Origin: Pseudomonas sp. Q1-7 | Lineage (GTDB): Bacteria; Pseudomonadota; Gammaproteobacteria; Pseudomonadales; Pseudomonadaceae | Assembly (NCBI RefSeq): GCF_028010285.1 | Contig: NZ_CP116304.1 | Coordinates: 3,798,501 to 3,862,500, forward strand | DNA: 64,000 bases | Direction: 5' to 3' | Part shown: piece by piece, positions 8,958 to 17,224 of the stretch | Numbering within the stretch: position 1 is the stretch's first letter | Layout of the letters: each line of letters starts with the position of its first letter | Made by a program: the position numbers and the translations under genes | Notes under the pieces: generated by a model | Database searches by the model: none | What the model was told of the DNA's origin: nothing | Seen by the model: only the letters and a program-made list of their open reading frames with translations

Positions 8958-9782
8958 ATGTCCCTTTCCGGCAAGACCCTGTTCATCACTGGCGCCAGCC
9001 GTGGCATCGGCCGCGAAATCGCCCTGCGCGCCGCCGCCGACGGCGCCAACCTCGTCATCGCCGCCAAGAGCGCCGAGCCCCATCCCAAGCTGCCCGGCAC
9101 CATCTTCAGCGTGGCCGAGGAGGTGCAGGCCGCCGGCGGCAACGCCCTGCCCCTGCAACTGGACGTGCGCGACGAGCATGCCGTGGCCGAGGCCATGGCC
9201 AAGGCCGCGGCGCACTTCGGCGGCATCGATGCCCTGGTCAACAACGCCGGCGCCATCAAGCTGGTGGGCGTCGAGCTCCTGGAGGCCAAGCGCTTCGACC
9301 TGATGTACCAGATCAACACCCGCGCGGTCATGGTTTGCAGCCAGGCCGCCCTGCTCTACCTGAAGCAGAGCGCCAACGGCCATATCCTCAACCTCTCGCC
9401 GCCGCTCAACCTGGCGCCGAAGTGGTTCGCCCAGCACGGCCCCTACACCGTCACCAAATACGGCATGAGCATGCTCACCCTGGGCATGAGCGAGGAGTTC
9501 AAGAAGTACGGCATCAGCGTCAACTCGCTGTGGCCGCAGACCATGATCGCCACCGCCGCCATCGAATTCGAGCTGGGCAGCCGCGACGCTTTCAAGCGCG
9601 CCCGCACCCCGACCATCATGGCCGACGCCGCCCATGCCATCCTGACGAGCGAAGACCGCAGCATCACCGGGCGCCTGCTGATCGACGAAGCGCTGCTGCG
9701 CGAGCAAGGCCAGACCGAGTTCGAGCAGTACCGCTACGACCCCGAAGGCGGTTCGCTGGTGCCGGATCTGTTTCTGGATTGA
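8958..9782 (+). CDS. atuG: SDR-family oxidoreductase AtuG
   Basis: A 274-residue short-chain dehydrogenase. TGASRGIG at 11-18 binds NAD(P), NNAG is at about 95-98, and the active-site trio is intact: Ser147, Tyr163 and Lys167 (HGPYTVTKYGMS). It resembles the HSDL2-like SDR branch. An alcohol or 3-hydroxyacyl-CoA oxidation in acyclic terpene breakdown is plausible; the substrate has not been proved. The start at 8958 has AGGAG nine bases upstream, while the longer in-frame option begins inside the repeat. Unlike AtuB, it keeps every catalytic SDR residue. Confidence 0.9.
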   Translation: MSLSGKTLFITGASRGIGREIALRAAADGANLVIAAKSAEPHPKLPGTIFSVAEEVQAAGGNALPLQLDVRDEHAVAEAMAKAAAHFGGIDALVNNAGAIKLVGVELLEAKRFDLMYQINTRAVMVCSQAALLYLKQSANGHILNLSPPLNLAPKWFAQHGPYTVTKYGMSMLTLGMSEEFKKYGISVNSLWPQTMIATAAIEFELGSRDAFKRARTPTIMADAAHAILTSEDRSITGRLLIDEALLREQGQTEFEQYRYDPEGGSLVPDLFLD

Positions 9783-9790
9783 TCCTCCCT

Positions 9791-9890
9791 CTTGTGGGAG
9801 CGAATTCATTCGCGAATGGGCGGCGCAGCCGCCCTGGAACACCGCAGGGCATGACTACGTCCTGCTTCGCGAATGAATTCGCTCCTACAG
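9791..9890. repeat. Paired REP (BIME-like) between atuG and atuH
   Basis: Two head-to-head REP copies: TGTGGGAGCGAATTCATTCG at 9793-9812 continues to CGAA, and its near-exact reverse complement ends at 9890. Between them is a GGGCGGCGCAGCCGCCC hairpin. Such REP pairs are typical of Pseudomonas intergenic DNA and are propagated by TnpAREP-type transposases; none is encoded in this window. Confidence 0.75.
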
Positions 9891-9930
9891 ATTGAGCGCC
9901 CGGACTTCCGTTCGCCCATCTGCCCCCTGA

Positions 9931-9958
9931 TGTCCGCGCCAGGGTCATGGCGCGGACA
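9931..9958. promoter_or_regulatory. Perfect palindrome upstream of atuH (possible operator)
   Basis: TGTCCGCGCC and GGCGCGGACA are exact 10-base inverted arms separated by 8 bases (AGGGTCAT). The element lies 20 bases before the first possible atuH start codon (9978) and 56 before the preferred one. It has no U-tract, so a protein-binding site is more likely than a terminator. It bears no resemblance to the AtuR operators at 299-361. Confidence 0.55.
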
Positions 9959-10013
9959 GACAGCCCGCCCTAGAGTCATGTCTGCGCACAACAACGACAA
10001 TTACGCGAGCATC

Positions 10014-11837
10014 ATGAGCCAAGCCGACCTGATCTCCCCGCTTCGCTTCATTACCCGCCTGCCGGCCAACCTGCCACGTCTGCCGCGCATGCTGCTGGGT
10101 CTTTACTACACCGGTATCCGCAACCGCGAGAAAACGCTGTCCCTGGGCTGGGCCCTGGAGCGCGCTGCCCGCCTGTATCCACGGCGACCGGCAGTGATCG
10201 ATGAAAGGCGCCGGCTCGGCTACGCCGAATTCAATGCCTGGTGTAATCGTCTGGCCCATGCCCTGAAGGCCGAAGGCGTGGCCCATGGCAGCGTGGTGGC
10301 GGTGATGCTGGAAAATCGTATCGAAGTGCTGGCGGTGCTCGGTGCCCTGGCCAAGCTCGGAGCCATCGCCGCCCTGGTCAACACCACCCAGCGCGGCAAG
10401 GTGCTCAGCCACAGCCTGAACCTGGTGAAGGCCCGGCACTTTGTGGTGGGCGACGAACTGCGCGGCGCCTTCGACGACGTGCGCGACCAATTGGAGGACA
10501 CCCGTCACTGCTACTGGGTGGCCGATGCGGACTGCTTCTGCGAACCGGGCGACACCCCGCCCGGCTGGCAGAACCTGATGCGCCTGGCACTGGACCAGTC
10601 CGGCGAAAACCCGGACGAGACGGGCCTGGTTCGGCTCAAGGACGCCTGCTTCTACATCTATACGTCCGGCACCACCGGCCTGCCCAAGGCCTCCATCCTC
10701 AGTCACGGCAAGTGGATCAAGGCCTACGGCGGCTTCGGCCATTCGGGCCTGGGTCTGACCGAGAACGACGTTTTCTACCTGACCCTGCCCTGTTACCACA
10801 ACAACGCGGTGACCGTGAGCTGGGCTTCGGTACTGGCGGGCGGCGCCGCCATCGCCCTGCGCCGCAAGTTTTCCGCCAGCAACTTCTGGAAGGACGTGGC
10901 GCGCTACCAGGCCACGTGCTTCGGCTACATCGGCGAACTCTGCCGCTACCTGTTGAACCAGCCGCCCTGTCCTGAGGAGCGCGGCAACACGCTCACCAGC
11001 ATGATCGGCAACGGCCTGCGCCCGTCCATCTGGGCGGAGTTCAAGGCGCGCTTCGGCATCGAGCGGGTGATGGAGTTCTATGCCTCCAGCGAGGGCAATA
11101 TCGGCTTCACCAACCTGTTCAACTTCGACAATACCGTGGGCTTCTCCCCGGCCACCTTCGCCATCGTCCGCTACGACCTGGAAAACGACCGGCCGCTGCG
11201 CAACCAGCGCGGCTTCCTGGAGGAAGTCGCCAGGGGCGAGGCGGGCCTGCTGATCAGCGAGATCAGCGACAAGTGGCCCTTCGACGGCTACACCGACCCG
11301 GCCAAGAGCGAGGCGGTGATCCTGCGCGACGTATTCAAGCAGGGCGACGCCTGGTTCAACACCGGCGACCTGATGCGCGGCATCGGCTGCAAACATGCGC
11401 AATTCGTCGACCGCCTGGGCGATACCTTCCGCTGGAAGGGCGAGAACGTTTCCACCACCGAGGTGGAAAACGCCCTCGGCGCCTTCCCCGGCGTGGAGGA
11501 TGCGGTGGTGTACGGCGTGGAGATTCCCGGTACCAATGGCCGTTGCGGCATGGCGGCCCTGCGCCTGGCCAGCGGAGCGCACCTGAATCGCCAGGCCCTG
11601 GCCGACCACCTGGATCGCGAGCTGCCGGCCTATGCCTCGCCGCTGTTCGTGCGCCTGCTGGACGAGGTGGAGACCACTGGAACCTTCAAGTACAAGAAGA
11701 CCGACCTGAAGCAACAGGCGTACGACCCCGAGGCTGTGAACGCGCCCCTCTTCGCCCGGCTGCCCGGCGATGCGCACTTCCGCCCGCTGGATGACGCGCT
11801 GTATCAGGCGATACAACGCGGGGACTACCGATTCTGA
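10014..11837 (+). CDS. atuH: Acyl-CoA synthetase AtuH
   Basis: A 607-residue AMP-forming acyl-CoA synthetase of the FadD6/very-long-chain type. The ATP loop YTSGTTGLPKAS is at about residues 217-228, the adenylate region includes FYASSEGNIGF, and the hinge reads DRLGDTFRWKGENVSTTEVE. It would activate citronellate or geranate to the CoA thioester at the inner face of the membrane. Two starts are possible, 9978 and 10014; neither has a strong ribosome site, and the shorter form matches the family N-terminus. REP pairs and a palindrome separate it from atuG, so it may have its own promoter. The gene converges on the next minus-strand operon. Confidence 0.85.
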   Translation: MSQADLISPLRFITRLPANLPRLPRMLLGLYYTGIRNREKTLSLGWALERAARLYPRRPAVIDERRRLGYAEFNAWCNRLAHALKAEGVAHGSVVAVMLENRIEVLAVLGALAKLGAIAALVNTTQRGKVLSHSLNLVKARHFVVGDELRGAFDDVRDQLEDTRHCYWVADADCFCEPGDTPPGWQNLMRLALDQSGENPDETGLVRLKDACFYIYTSGTTGLPKASILSHGKWIKAYGGFGHSGLGLTENDVFYLTLPCYHNNAVTVSWASVLAGGAAIALRRKFSASNFWKDVARYQATCFGYIGELCRYLLNQPPCPEERGNTLTSMIGNGLRPSIWAEFKARFGIERVMEFYASSEGNIGFTNLFNFDNTVGFSPATFAIVRYDLENDRPLRNQRGFLEEVARGEAGLLISEISDKWPFDGYTDPAKSEAVILRDVFKQGDAWFNTGDLMRGIGCKHAQFVDRLGDTFRWKGENVSTTEVENALGAFPGVEDAVVYGVEIPGTNGRCGMAALRLASGAHLNRQALADHLDRELPAYASPLFVRLLDEVETTGTFKYKKTDLKQQAYDPEAVNAPLFARLPGDAHFRPLDDALYQAIQRGDYRF

Positions 11838-11865
11838 GGCTGGCCTCTTGATGTCGGTCCCACAG

Positions 11866-11885
11866 CACCCGGTTGCAGCCGGGTG
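11866..11885. repeat. Hairpin between convergent atuH and the lipoprotein gene
   Basis: CACCCGG-TTGCAG-CCGGGTG is a perfect 7-base stem 28 bases after the atuH stop. No T-run follows on either strand, so an intrinsic terminator is uncertain. The following GGTGGACCACGCTTCAGCG resembles a common Pseudomonas intergenic hairpin half. Confidence 0.4.
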
Positions 11886-11956
11886 GACCACGCTTCAGCG
11901 CTCCCCCCTTCGAAGCCACGGTGTTGGCTTGGGAGTGCCCGCCCGAGGGTGGCGGA

Positions 11957-12475
11957 TCAGCGCTTGAACTCGAACTGCAGCTCAGCCCCTTCCACCGAGC
12001 GCCAGTAATCATCCTCCCGTTCGTTGGTGATCAGCTTGCCGTTGAGCTGGAACGGGCTTTCCGGCAAGGGCTTTTCCACGAACAGCTGCGGCAGCAGCGG
12101 CTGCTCCGACAGATCACCCGTGGTGCCCTCGGGGGCCAGTTGATCGGCCAACTCCTTGGGTAGGCTGAGATCGATCCTGGCCTTGGGCAACGGCTTCGCG
12201 ACGGTCGCCGCCACGGGCGGCTCCTTCGGCTTGACCGGCGCGGGGGGCGACGGCGACGGCTTCACCGGAACCACCGGCGCCGGTGGAGCGGGCTTGGGCT
12301 CAGGCACAGCCGGCGCGACCGACACGGCTGGCTCCAGTGCTGGCGAAGGCGGTTCCGGCTGGCTGGACATGGGCGGCGGCACGGGCGGTGCCTTGGGTGG
12401 CGACGGGGCTTGCTTGTCGCACGCAGTCAGCAGAGCCAGTACCAGACCGGCACAGAGCGTATGGATTGCGCGCAT
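11957..12475 (-). CDS. Proline-rich lipoprotein, unknown function
   Basis: A 172-residue predicted lipoprotein. A short hydrophobic signal ends in the lipobox LLTAC with Cys19. It is followed by about 80 residues very rich in Pro, Ala, Glu and Lys (SPPKAPPVPPPM, KPAPPAPVVPVKPSPSPPAP), typical of a periplasm-spanning linker. A compact tail carries DLSLPKELADQL and EDDYWRSVEGAELQFEFKR. I do not recognise a family. It is the last gene of the VWA-sigma-anti-sigma operon, 76 bases after the anti-sigma stop. An in-frame ATG eleven codons upstream (12508) would put extra residues before the signal and is rejected. Confidence 0.75.
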   Translation of the reverse strand: MRAIHTLCAGLVLALLTACDKQAPSPPKAPPVPPPMSSQPEPPSPALEPAVSVAPAVPEPKPAPPAPVVPVKPSPSPPAPVKPKEPPVAATVAKPLPKARIDLSLPKELADQLAPEGTTGDLSEQPLLPQLFVEKPLPESPFQLNGKLITNEREDDYWRSVEGAELQFEFKR

Positions 12476-12551
12476 GGCGGCTCTAGCAGGGAATGACGAT
12501 GACGCCATGCTCCACCTTGCCCCGCCCCCTGGCAAGCCTGACGCGACCGCC

Positions 12552-13220
12552 TCAGCGGTCCGCTTCCAGCTCGCGCAGCTCGGCGGCGATATCCCGCTGC
12601 GGATAGCGCGCCTGCAACTCGTCCAGCAGCCTGTGCGCCTCGTCGCGCCGACCCTCCGCCCGCAGCGCCAACACGCGGCGCAGGCTGGCTTCCGGCTCGG
12701 CGGGCGGCGCGGACCTGGCCAATTCCGCCTTGGGCGAGGCCTCCTCCAGGTGCGAGAAGCCTGTCCCTCGGGCTTCGACTTCGGCACTGCTGTCGGCCAT
12801 GGCCGAGCTCTTCTTCTCCATCCGGGCCGGCGGGCTCGCCAGGGTGGAGGGTGCAGCGCGGGACATCGGGGCGGCGGCTGGTGCCGGCGCGGAGTACGGC
12901 GCCGAGCCGGCCGGCGGTGCGTCGAAGCGCTGCTCGGCCTGCTCCTGGGTGCGCAGGGTCAGGCTCAGGCCAATGCCCAGGGTGGCGAAGCCGGCCAGGG
13001 CGACCGTCCAGCGCTGCCGCCCGCCCGCGCCGAACAGCCAGGCGTGCAGTCGCCCGGCGAAGGAGGGTCCGGGGGCGGCCCGCTTCTGCGTCGCCTGGGC
13101 CGCGGCGGCGGCAAGGATGCGCTGGTCCAGCGCTGCCGAAGGCTCGTCGTGGCAGTGGCTGCGATAGTGTTCGAGCAGTTCCCGTTCCATGGCGTCCGGC
13201 TGTTTCGGGTCTTGGTTCAT
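12552..13220 (-). CDS. sbrR: Anti-sigma factor, SbrR-like
   Basis: A 222-residue single-pass membrane protein. The cytoplasmic N-terminus (MERELLEHYRSH, DQRILAAAAAQ) resembles a sigma-binding helix bundle without a zinc motif. One transmembrane segment lies at about 71-89 (WTVALAGFATLGIGLSLTL), followed by an Ala/Pro-rich periplasmic region and a conserved C-terminal helix ending RYPQRDIAAELRELEADR. Its start overlaps the end of the sigma gene by four bases (ATGA), the usual arrangement of an ECF sigma/anti-sigma pair. In P. aeruginosa the pair following the atu region is SbrI/SbrR, linked to swarming and biofilm; the name is assigned from that location. Confidence 0.7.
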   Translation of the reverse strand: MNQDPKQPDAMERELLEHYRSHCHDEPSAALDQRILAAAAAQATQKRAAPGPSFAGRLHAWLFGAGGRQRWTVALAGFATLGIGLSLTLRTQEQAEQRFDAPPAGSAPYSAPAPAAAPMSRAAPSTLASPPARMEKKSSAMADSSAEVEARGTGFSHLEEASPKAELARSAPPAEPEASLRRVLALRAEGRRDEAHRLLDELQARYPQRDIAAELRELEADR

Positions 13221-13807
13221 GCGGATACCTCCTCGGCCGACGCCGGGTCGGCCAGCAGCCGACGCAACTTCTGCAGTGCATAACGCAGGCGGCTCTTCAC
13301 CGTTTCTGCCGGTGTGCGGGTGAGTTCGGCGATCTCGGCCAGCTCCAGGTCGCCATGGGCGCGCAGCAGGAAGACTTCACGCTGTTCGCCCGGCAGCTCA
13401 TCCAGGGCCGCGCGCAAGCGCTGCTGGTCACGGCTGAGAGAGAGTTCGTGCGCGGGATCGGGGCTGTTGCCGGGCATGGCGTCGCCGTGCAGCGCTTCGT
13501 CGAACGCCTCGGTGACGCCCTGTTGGCGGCCATGCTTGCGCCAATGGTCGATCAGCCGATTGCGGGCGATCTGGTAGAGCCAGGTCTTGAAACCGGCTTG
13601 ACCGAGCGGCTCGGACGCGCTGCGGATCAGGTTGAGCCAGGTTTCCTGAAAGATTTCCTCGGCCAGCGCGGCGTCGCCGCACAGACCGCAGAGAAAGCGG
13701 TAGAGACCGAGGCGGTGGCGCGCATAGAGCGCGCCAAAGGCTTCGGCATCGCCGTTGCGGTAGCGCCGCAGCAAGGCGGCGTCGTCGTCCGTGAAGGTCG
13801 CGTTCAC
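13217..13807 (-). CDS. sbrI: ECF sigma factor, SbrI-like
   Basis: A 196-residue extracytoplasmic-function sigma-70. Region 2 (about 12-85) includes DAEAFGALYARHRLGLYRFL, FQETWLNLIR and FKTWLYQIARNRLIDHWRK. Region 4 (about 130-185) includes LRAALDELPGEQREVFLLR and the HTH LAEIAELTRTPAETVKSRLRY. The GTG at 13807 is chosen because GGAAGGA precedes it by five bases; longer frames enter the VWA gene. It begins one base after the VWA stop codon and overlaps the anti-sigma gene by four bases. Target promoters cannot be deduced from this window. Confidence 0.8.
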   Translation of the reverse strand: MNATFTDDDAALLRRYRNGDAEAFGALYARHRLGLYRFLCGLCGDAALAEEIFQETWLNLIRSASEPLGQAGFKTWLYQIARNRLIDHWRKHGRQQGVTEAFDEALHGDAMPGNSPDPAHELSLSRDQQRLRAALDELPGEQREVFLLRAHGDLELAEIAELTRTPAETVKSRLRYALQKLRRLLADPASAEEVSA

Positions 13808-13808
13808 G

Positions 13809-15530
13809 TCATTCCTTCCGCGCGTGAGGTGGGAGCGGAGTGTGCAGACTTTGCGCGAGTTCCACCAGTTGCACGAACTCCCCGCGCAGGCCGAAACGAT
13901 CATCGCCACGGGCGGCGCGCGCCAGCCGCGCACTGTCGGCCAGGTCGAAGTCGCCGGTGTACCGGCCGCCCTTGAGCTGCTGGGCAAAGGCCGCTACCGC
14001 CGCGGCAAAGCGCAGGTCCTCGCTGGCCGCCTCCAGGCTGACCACCTTGCCGGCGGCTATGGGGCGCTCCAGCAGACGACTCTGTTCGACGCCCGGCACC
14101 TTGTAGCGCACCCGCAGCCAGGCCAGCTCGCCGGCCTGGCCTTCAGCCCTGGGGGATGCCCGGTAGCGCAGCGGCTCCAGCCAGCCCTTCGCGCCTGCGG
14201 GGACGATTTCGTAGAGCGCGGTGACGGTGTGGCCCGCCCCAATCTCGCCGGCATCCACCTTGTCGTTACTGAAGTCCTCGCGTTTGAGCGCGCGGTTCTC
14301 ATAGCCCAGAAGGCGGTATTCGCTGACCTCGGCCGGATTGAACTCGAGTTGCAGCTTCACGTCCCTGGCCACCACCGACAGGGTCGAGCCGAGCTGGTCC
14401 ACCAGCACCTTGCGCGCCTCACGCAGGTTGTCGATGTAGGCATAGTTGCCGTCTCCGGCATCGGCCAGTTGCTCCATCAGGCGCTCGTTGTAGTTGTCCA
14501 CGCCGAAGCCGAGGGTGGTGAGGGAAACACCGCCCTTACGCTTCTGCGCGGCCAGTTGCTTGAGGCTCTCGAAATCGCTGATGCCGACGTTGAAGTCACC
14601 GTCGGTGGCCAGCAGGATGCGGTTGATGCCGTTGGCGATCATGCCCTTGGCGGCCTCGGCGTAGGCCAGTTGGATGCCCGATTCGCCGGCTGTCGAACCG
14701 CCGGCGCTTAGCTGCTCGATGGCGGTACGGATCTTCGTCTTTTCGCTGCCGGGCGTGGAAGCCAGCACCACCCGCGCCTCACCGGCGTAGGTGACCAGGG
14801 ACACGCGATCCTGCGGGCGCAGCTGGTCCACCAGCAACTTGAGGGTGCCCTGCACCATGGGCAACCCCTCGCGACGGTCCATGGAACCGGAAACATCCAC
14901 CAGAAATACCAGGTTGGCAGGCGGCAACCGCTCGACACTGCTGTCGGAGGCCTTGATCGCCACGCGCAGTAGGCGCGTCTGCGGGTTCCAGGGCGTCTGC
15001 GCCAGTTCGATGCCGATACCGAAGGGCACATCCCCCTCCGGCTGCGGATAGCGGTAGGGAAAGTAGTTGACCATCTCTTCGAGCCGCACCGCATCGGCGG
15101 GCGGCAACTGGCCGCCATTGAGGAAGCGCCGCACGTTGGCATAGCTGCCGGTGTCGACGTCGATACTGAACGTGGAAACCGGCTCGCGGGCCACCTCATG
15201 CACCGGATTGTCGGGCAGATGCTGGTACTGCTCGCGGGGTCGATCGCGGTAGCCCGGGAGGACATCCGTCGCCGGCGCCAGCGCGGCCCTTGGCATCTGC
15301 ATGGATTCGGCGGCGTAGTCGGCGCGCTTGGCGAAGGGCACCGGCGCACTGACCTTGACCTCCTCGTGCAGCACCGGCTCGGGCTGCTCCAGCGCAGGCA
15401 ACGGCGCTTCGGCCTTGCCGGCGGCCGGTGCGGAGGCATCCTGGGCACTGCAGGCGGTCAGGGCCAGCAGCAGGCCAGCGGTGAAGCCGGCGGCCAGGGG
15501 TTGGTATGAGAGGAAAGTGTGGCGGGACAT
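13809..15530 (-). CDS. VWA-domain lipoprotein (YfbK-like)
   Basis: A 573-residue protein with a lipoprotein signal (LALTACSAQD, cysteine at about 27), an Ala/Pro linker, an N-terminal YfbK-type region (EPVSTFSIDVDTGSYANVRRF), a von Willebrand A domain and a C-terminal DUF3520-like part. The metal site starts with FLVDVSGSMDRREG (DxSxS at about 210) and a second acidic loop reads LATDGDFNVG. The family is usually periplasmic and binds other proteins through the metal. AGGCG precedes the ATG at 15530. It is first in the operon with sbrI and sbrR, which points to envelope sensing or an output of the sigma pathway. The role is inferred from context only. Confidence 0.8.
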   Translation of the reverse strand: MSRHTFLSYQPLAAGFTAGLLLALTACSAQDASAPAAGKAEAPLPALEQPEPVLHEEVKVSAPVPFAKRADYAAESMQMPRAALAPATDVLPGYRDRPREQYQHLPDNPVHEVAREPVSTFSIDVDTGSYANVRRFLNGGQLPPADAVRLEEMVNYFPYRYPQPEGDVPFGIGIELAQTPWNPQTRLLRVAIKASDSSVERLPPANLVFLVDVSGSMDRREGLPMVQGTLKLLVDQLRPQDRVSLVTYAGEARVVLASTPGSEKTKIRTAIEQLSAGGSTAGESGIQLAYAEAAKGMIANGINRILLATDGDFNVGISDFESLKQLAAQKRKGGVSLTTLGFGVDNYNERLMEQLADAGDGNYAYIDNLREARKVLVDQLGSTLSVVARDVKLQLEFNPAEVSEYRLLGYENRALKREDFSNDKVDAGEIGAGHTVTALYEIVPAGAKGWLEPLRYRASPRAEGQAGELAWLRVRYKVPGVEQSRLLERPIAAGKVVSLEAASEDLRFAAAVAAFAQQLKGGRYTGDFDLADSARLARAARGDDRFGLRGEFVQLVELAQSLHTPLPPHARKE

Positions 15531-15635
15531 GGACGCCTCCTGGGAACGAATGAGCCATTCGCACCAGTAGACGGAGGTCGCCGGCGAAAGGGGTTAAGAC
15601 TGCGTCGATGTCCCACGGGGGCTGCGTTGCAGCCC

Positions 15636-17069
15636 CTACAGACCAGCCTCCTGGCACAGCTGCTTGGCCAGCATGCCGAGGGTCATGATGGCGCGCTCGG
15701 CTTCACGGTTCCACGGAATGCCGCAGTTCAGCCGCACGCAGTGGTTGAACTGTTCGGTGTTACTGAAGATCAACCCCGGCGCAATGCTGATGCCCTGCTG
15801 CAGGGCGCGCACGTGCAAATCCTTGGTATTCACCTTGGCCGGCAGGCTGAGCCAGAGGATGAATCCGCCATTGGGACGGGTGATCTGCGTGCCTTCGGGG
15901 AAGTACTGCTGCACCCCCAGCTGGAAGGCGGTGAGGTTCTTTCGGTACTCCTGGCGGATGTAGCGCAGGTGCCGGTCGTAGCCACCGTTCTCCAGGTAGG
16001 CGGCCACGCCCATCTGGGTGACGCTGCACGCCGAGTGGGTGCTGAAGGTCTGCAGGCGCTGGATCTCCGCCTGGTACTTGCCGGCGATCATCCAGCCGAT
16101 GCGCACACCGGGGGACAAGGTCTTGGAGAAACTGGAGCAGTAGATCACCCGGTCATCCAGGTCGTAGGCCTTGATGGCCTTGGACGGCCCCTGGTCGAAC
16201 ATCAGCTCGCCGTAGATGTCGTCTTCGATGATCTGGATATCGAAGTCCGAGGACAGGCGCAGCAGCTGTTTCTGACGATCCTCGGGAATGGTCCCGCCCA
16301 GCGGGTTGCTCAATCGCGCGGTCAACACCAGCGCCTTGATCGGCCACTGGTTGGCGGCCAGTTGCAGGGCCTCCAGGCTGATCCCTGTGGTCGGGTCGCT
16401 GGGGATCTCGATCACTTTCAGGCCCAGCAGGTCGGCCAGTTGCAGCAGGCCGTAGTACGTGGGCGACTCGGTCGCGATCAGGTCGCCCGGCCGGGTCAGC
16501 ACCCGCAGGCTCATCTGCAGGGCATCCACGCAGCCGTGGGTGATCACCACTTCGCTCGGGTCCACCACCACGCCGGCATCGCGCATGCGGATGGCCACCT
16601 GGCGCCTCAGTGGCTCGAAGCCGGGGCTGAACATGTAGCTGAAGGCGCGCGGGCTGTGGAACCGGGTCACCTTGGCCAGTTGCTGGTGCAAGGTGCGCAC
16701 CGGCAGGTAATCGACATGGGGCACCGCCGCGCCCAGGGGAAACACCCCTTCGCGGCGGGACTCGGCCAGCACCTGCTGGATGATGCTGGCGCGGGTGACC
16801 AGGCCGGGCCGCTCGACACGGGCGATATCCGGTGTGGACGCCGTCAGCGCCGGGGTCTGGTGCACGTAGAAACCGGATTGCGGACGCGCGCGAATGAGCC
16901 CCTGATCCTCCAGGCTGGCATAGGCCTGCAGAACGGTGGCGTGGCTGACGCTGAGCTGGGAACTGAGCTTGCGCACCGACGGCACGCGTTCGCCCGGCTG
17001 ATAGACACCACGGCGAATATCATCGGCCAGTTGCTGGGCGATGCGTTGGTAGAGCAACAGATTGGTCAT
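15636..17069 (-). CDS. MocR-type regulator (GntR HTH + aminotransferase fold)
   Basis: A 477-residue fusion. Residues 1-75 form a GntR winged helix (YQRIAQQLADDIRRGVYQPG, VRKLSSQLSVSHATVLQAY), and the rest is a class I aminotransferase-like PLP domain with VVITHGCVDALQMSLR, the IIEDDIYGEL motif and the lysine segment YCSSFSKTLSPGVRIGW. MocR proteins are transcription factors that read PLP-amine adducts rather than catalysing transamination. The ATG at 17069 was chosen over an upstream in-frame codon at 17126 because it begins the conserved MTNLLLYQ. It lies alone on the minus strand between two operons. The regulated gene is not obvious. Confidence 0.87.
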   Translation of the reverse strand: MTNLLLYQRIAQQLADDIRRGVYQPGERVPSVRKLSSQLSVSHATVLQAYASLEDQGLIRARPQSGFYVHQTPALTASTPDIARVERPGLVTRASIIQQVLAESRREGVFPLGAAVPHVDYLPVRTLHQQLAKVTRFHSPRAFSYMFSPGFEPLRRQVAIRMRDAGVVVDPSEVVITHGCVDALQMSLRVLTRPGDLIATESPTYYGLLQLADLLGLKVIEIPSDPTTGISLEALQLAANQWPIKALVLTARLSNPLGGTIPEDRQKQLLRLSSDFDIQIIEDDIYGELMFDQGPSKAIKAYDLDDRVIYCSSFSKTLSPGVRIGWMIAGKYQAEIQRLQTFSTHSACSVTQMGVAAYLENGGYDRHLRYIRQEYRKNLTAFQLGVQQYFPEGTQITRPNGGFILWLSLPAKVNTKDLHVRALQQGISIAPGLIFSNTEQFNHCVRLNCGIPWNREAERAIMTLGMLAKQLCQEAGL

Positions 17070-17150
17070 GACGGTGGTACCTGTATCACTGGACCGAAAC
17101 ACTATCCGAATGCCCTGTAACTGCACCGGTACAGATCAATGAATTGTGTG
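17070..17150. promoter_or_regulatory. MocR gene leader with CTGTA repeats
   Basis: Just upstream of the MocR-type gene, related CTGTATCACTGGACC and CTGTAACTGCACCGG occur in direct orientation, and the second runs into the palindromic ACCGGT-ACAG. GntR/MocR regulators often bind such paired sites by their own promoter. This is a candidate autoregulatory region; no clear -10/-35 pair was seen. Confidence 0.4.
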
Positions 17151-17174
17151 CGATACAGTGAGATTGTCCAGGCA

Positions 17175-17210
17175 CAAAAAAGCCCCGACGCCGAACGGCA
17201 ATCGGGGCTT
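17175..17210 (-). terminator. Intrinsic terminator of the OmpA-lipoprotein operon
   Basis: On the minus strand AAGCCCCGA and TCGGGGCTT form a nine-pair stem with a 13-base loop, followed by a run of six T. It lies 15 bases after the stop codon of the OmpA-type gene. Confidence 0.85.
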
Positions 17211-17224
17211 TCCCGTGTCGCGTT

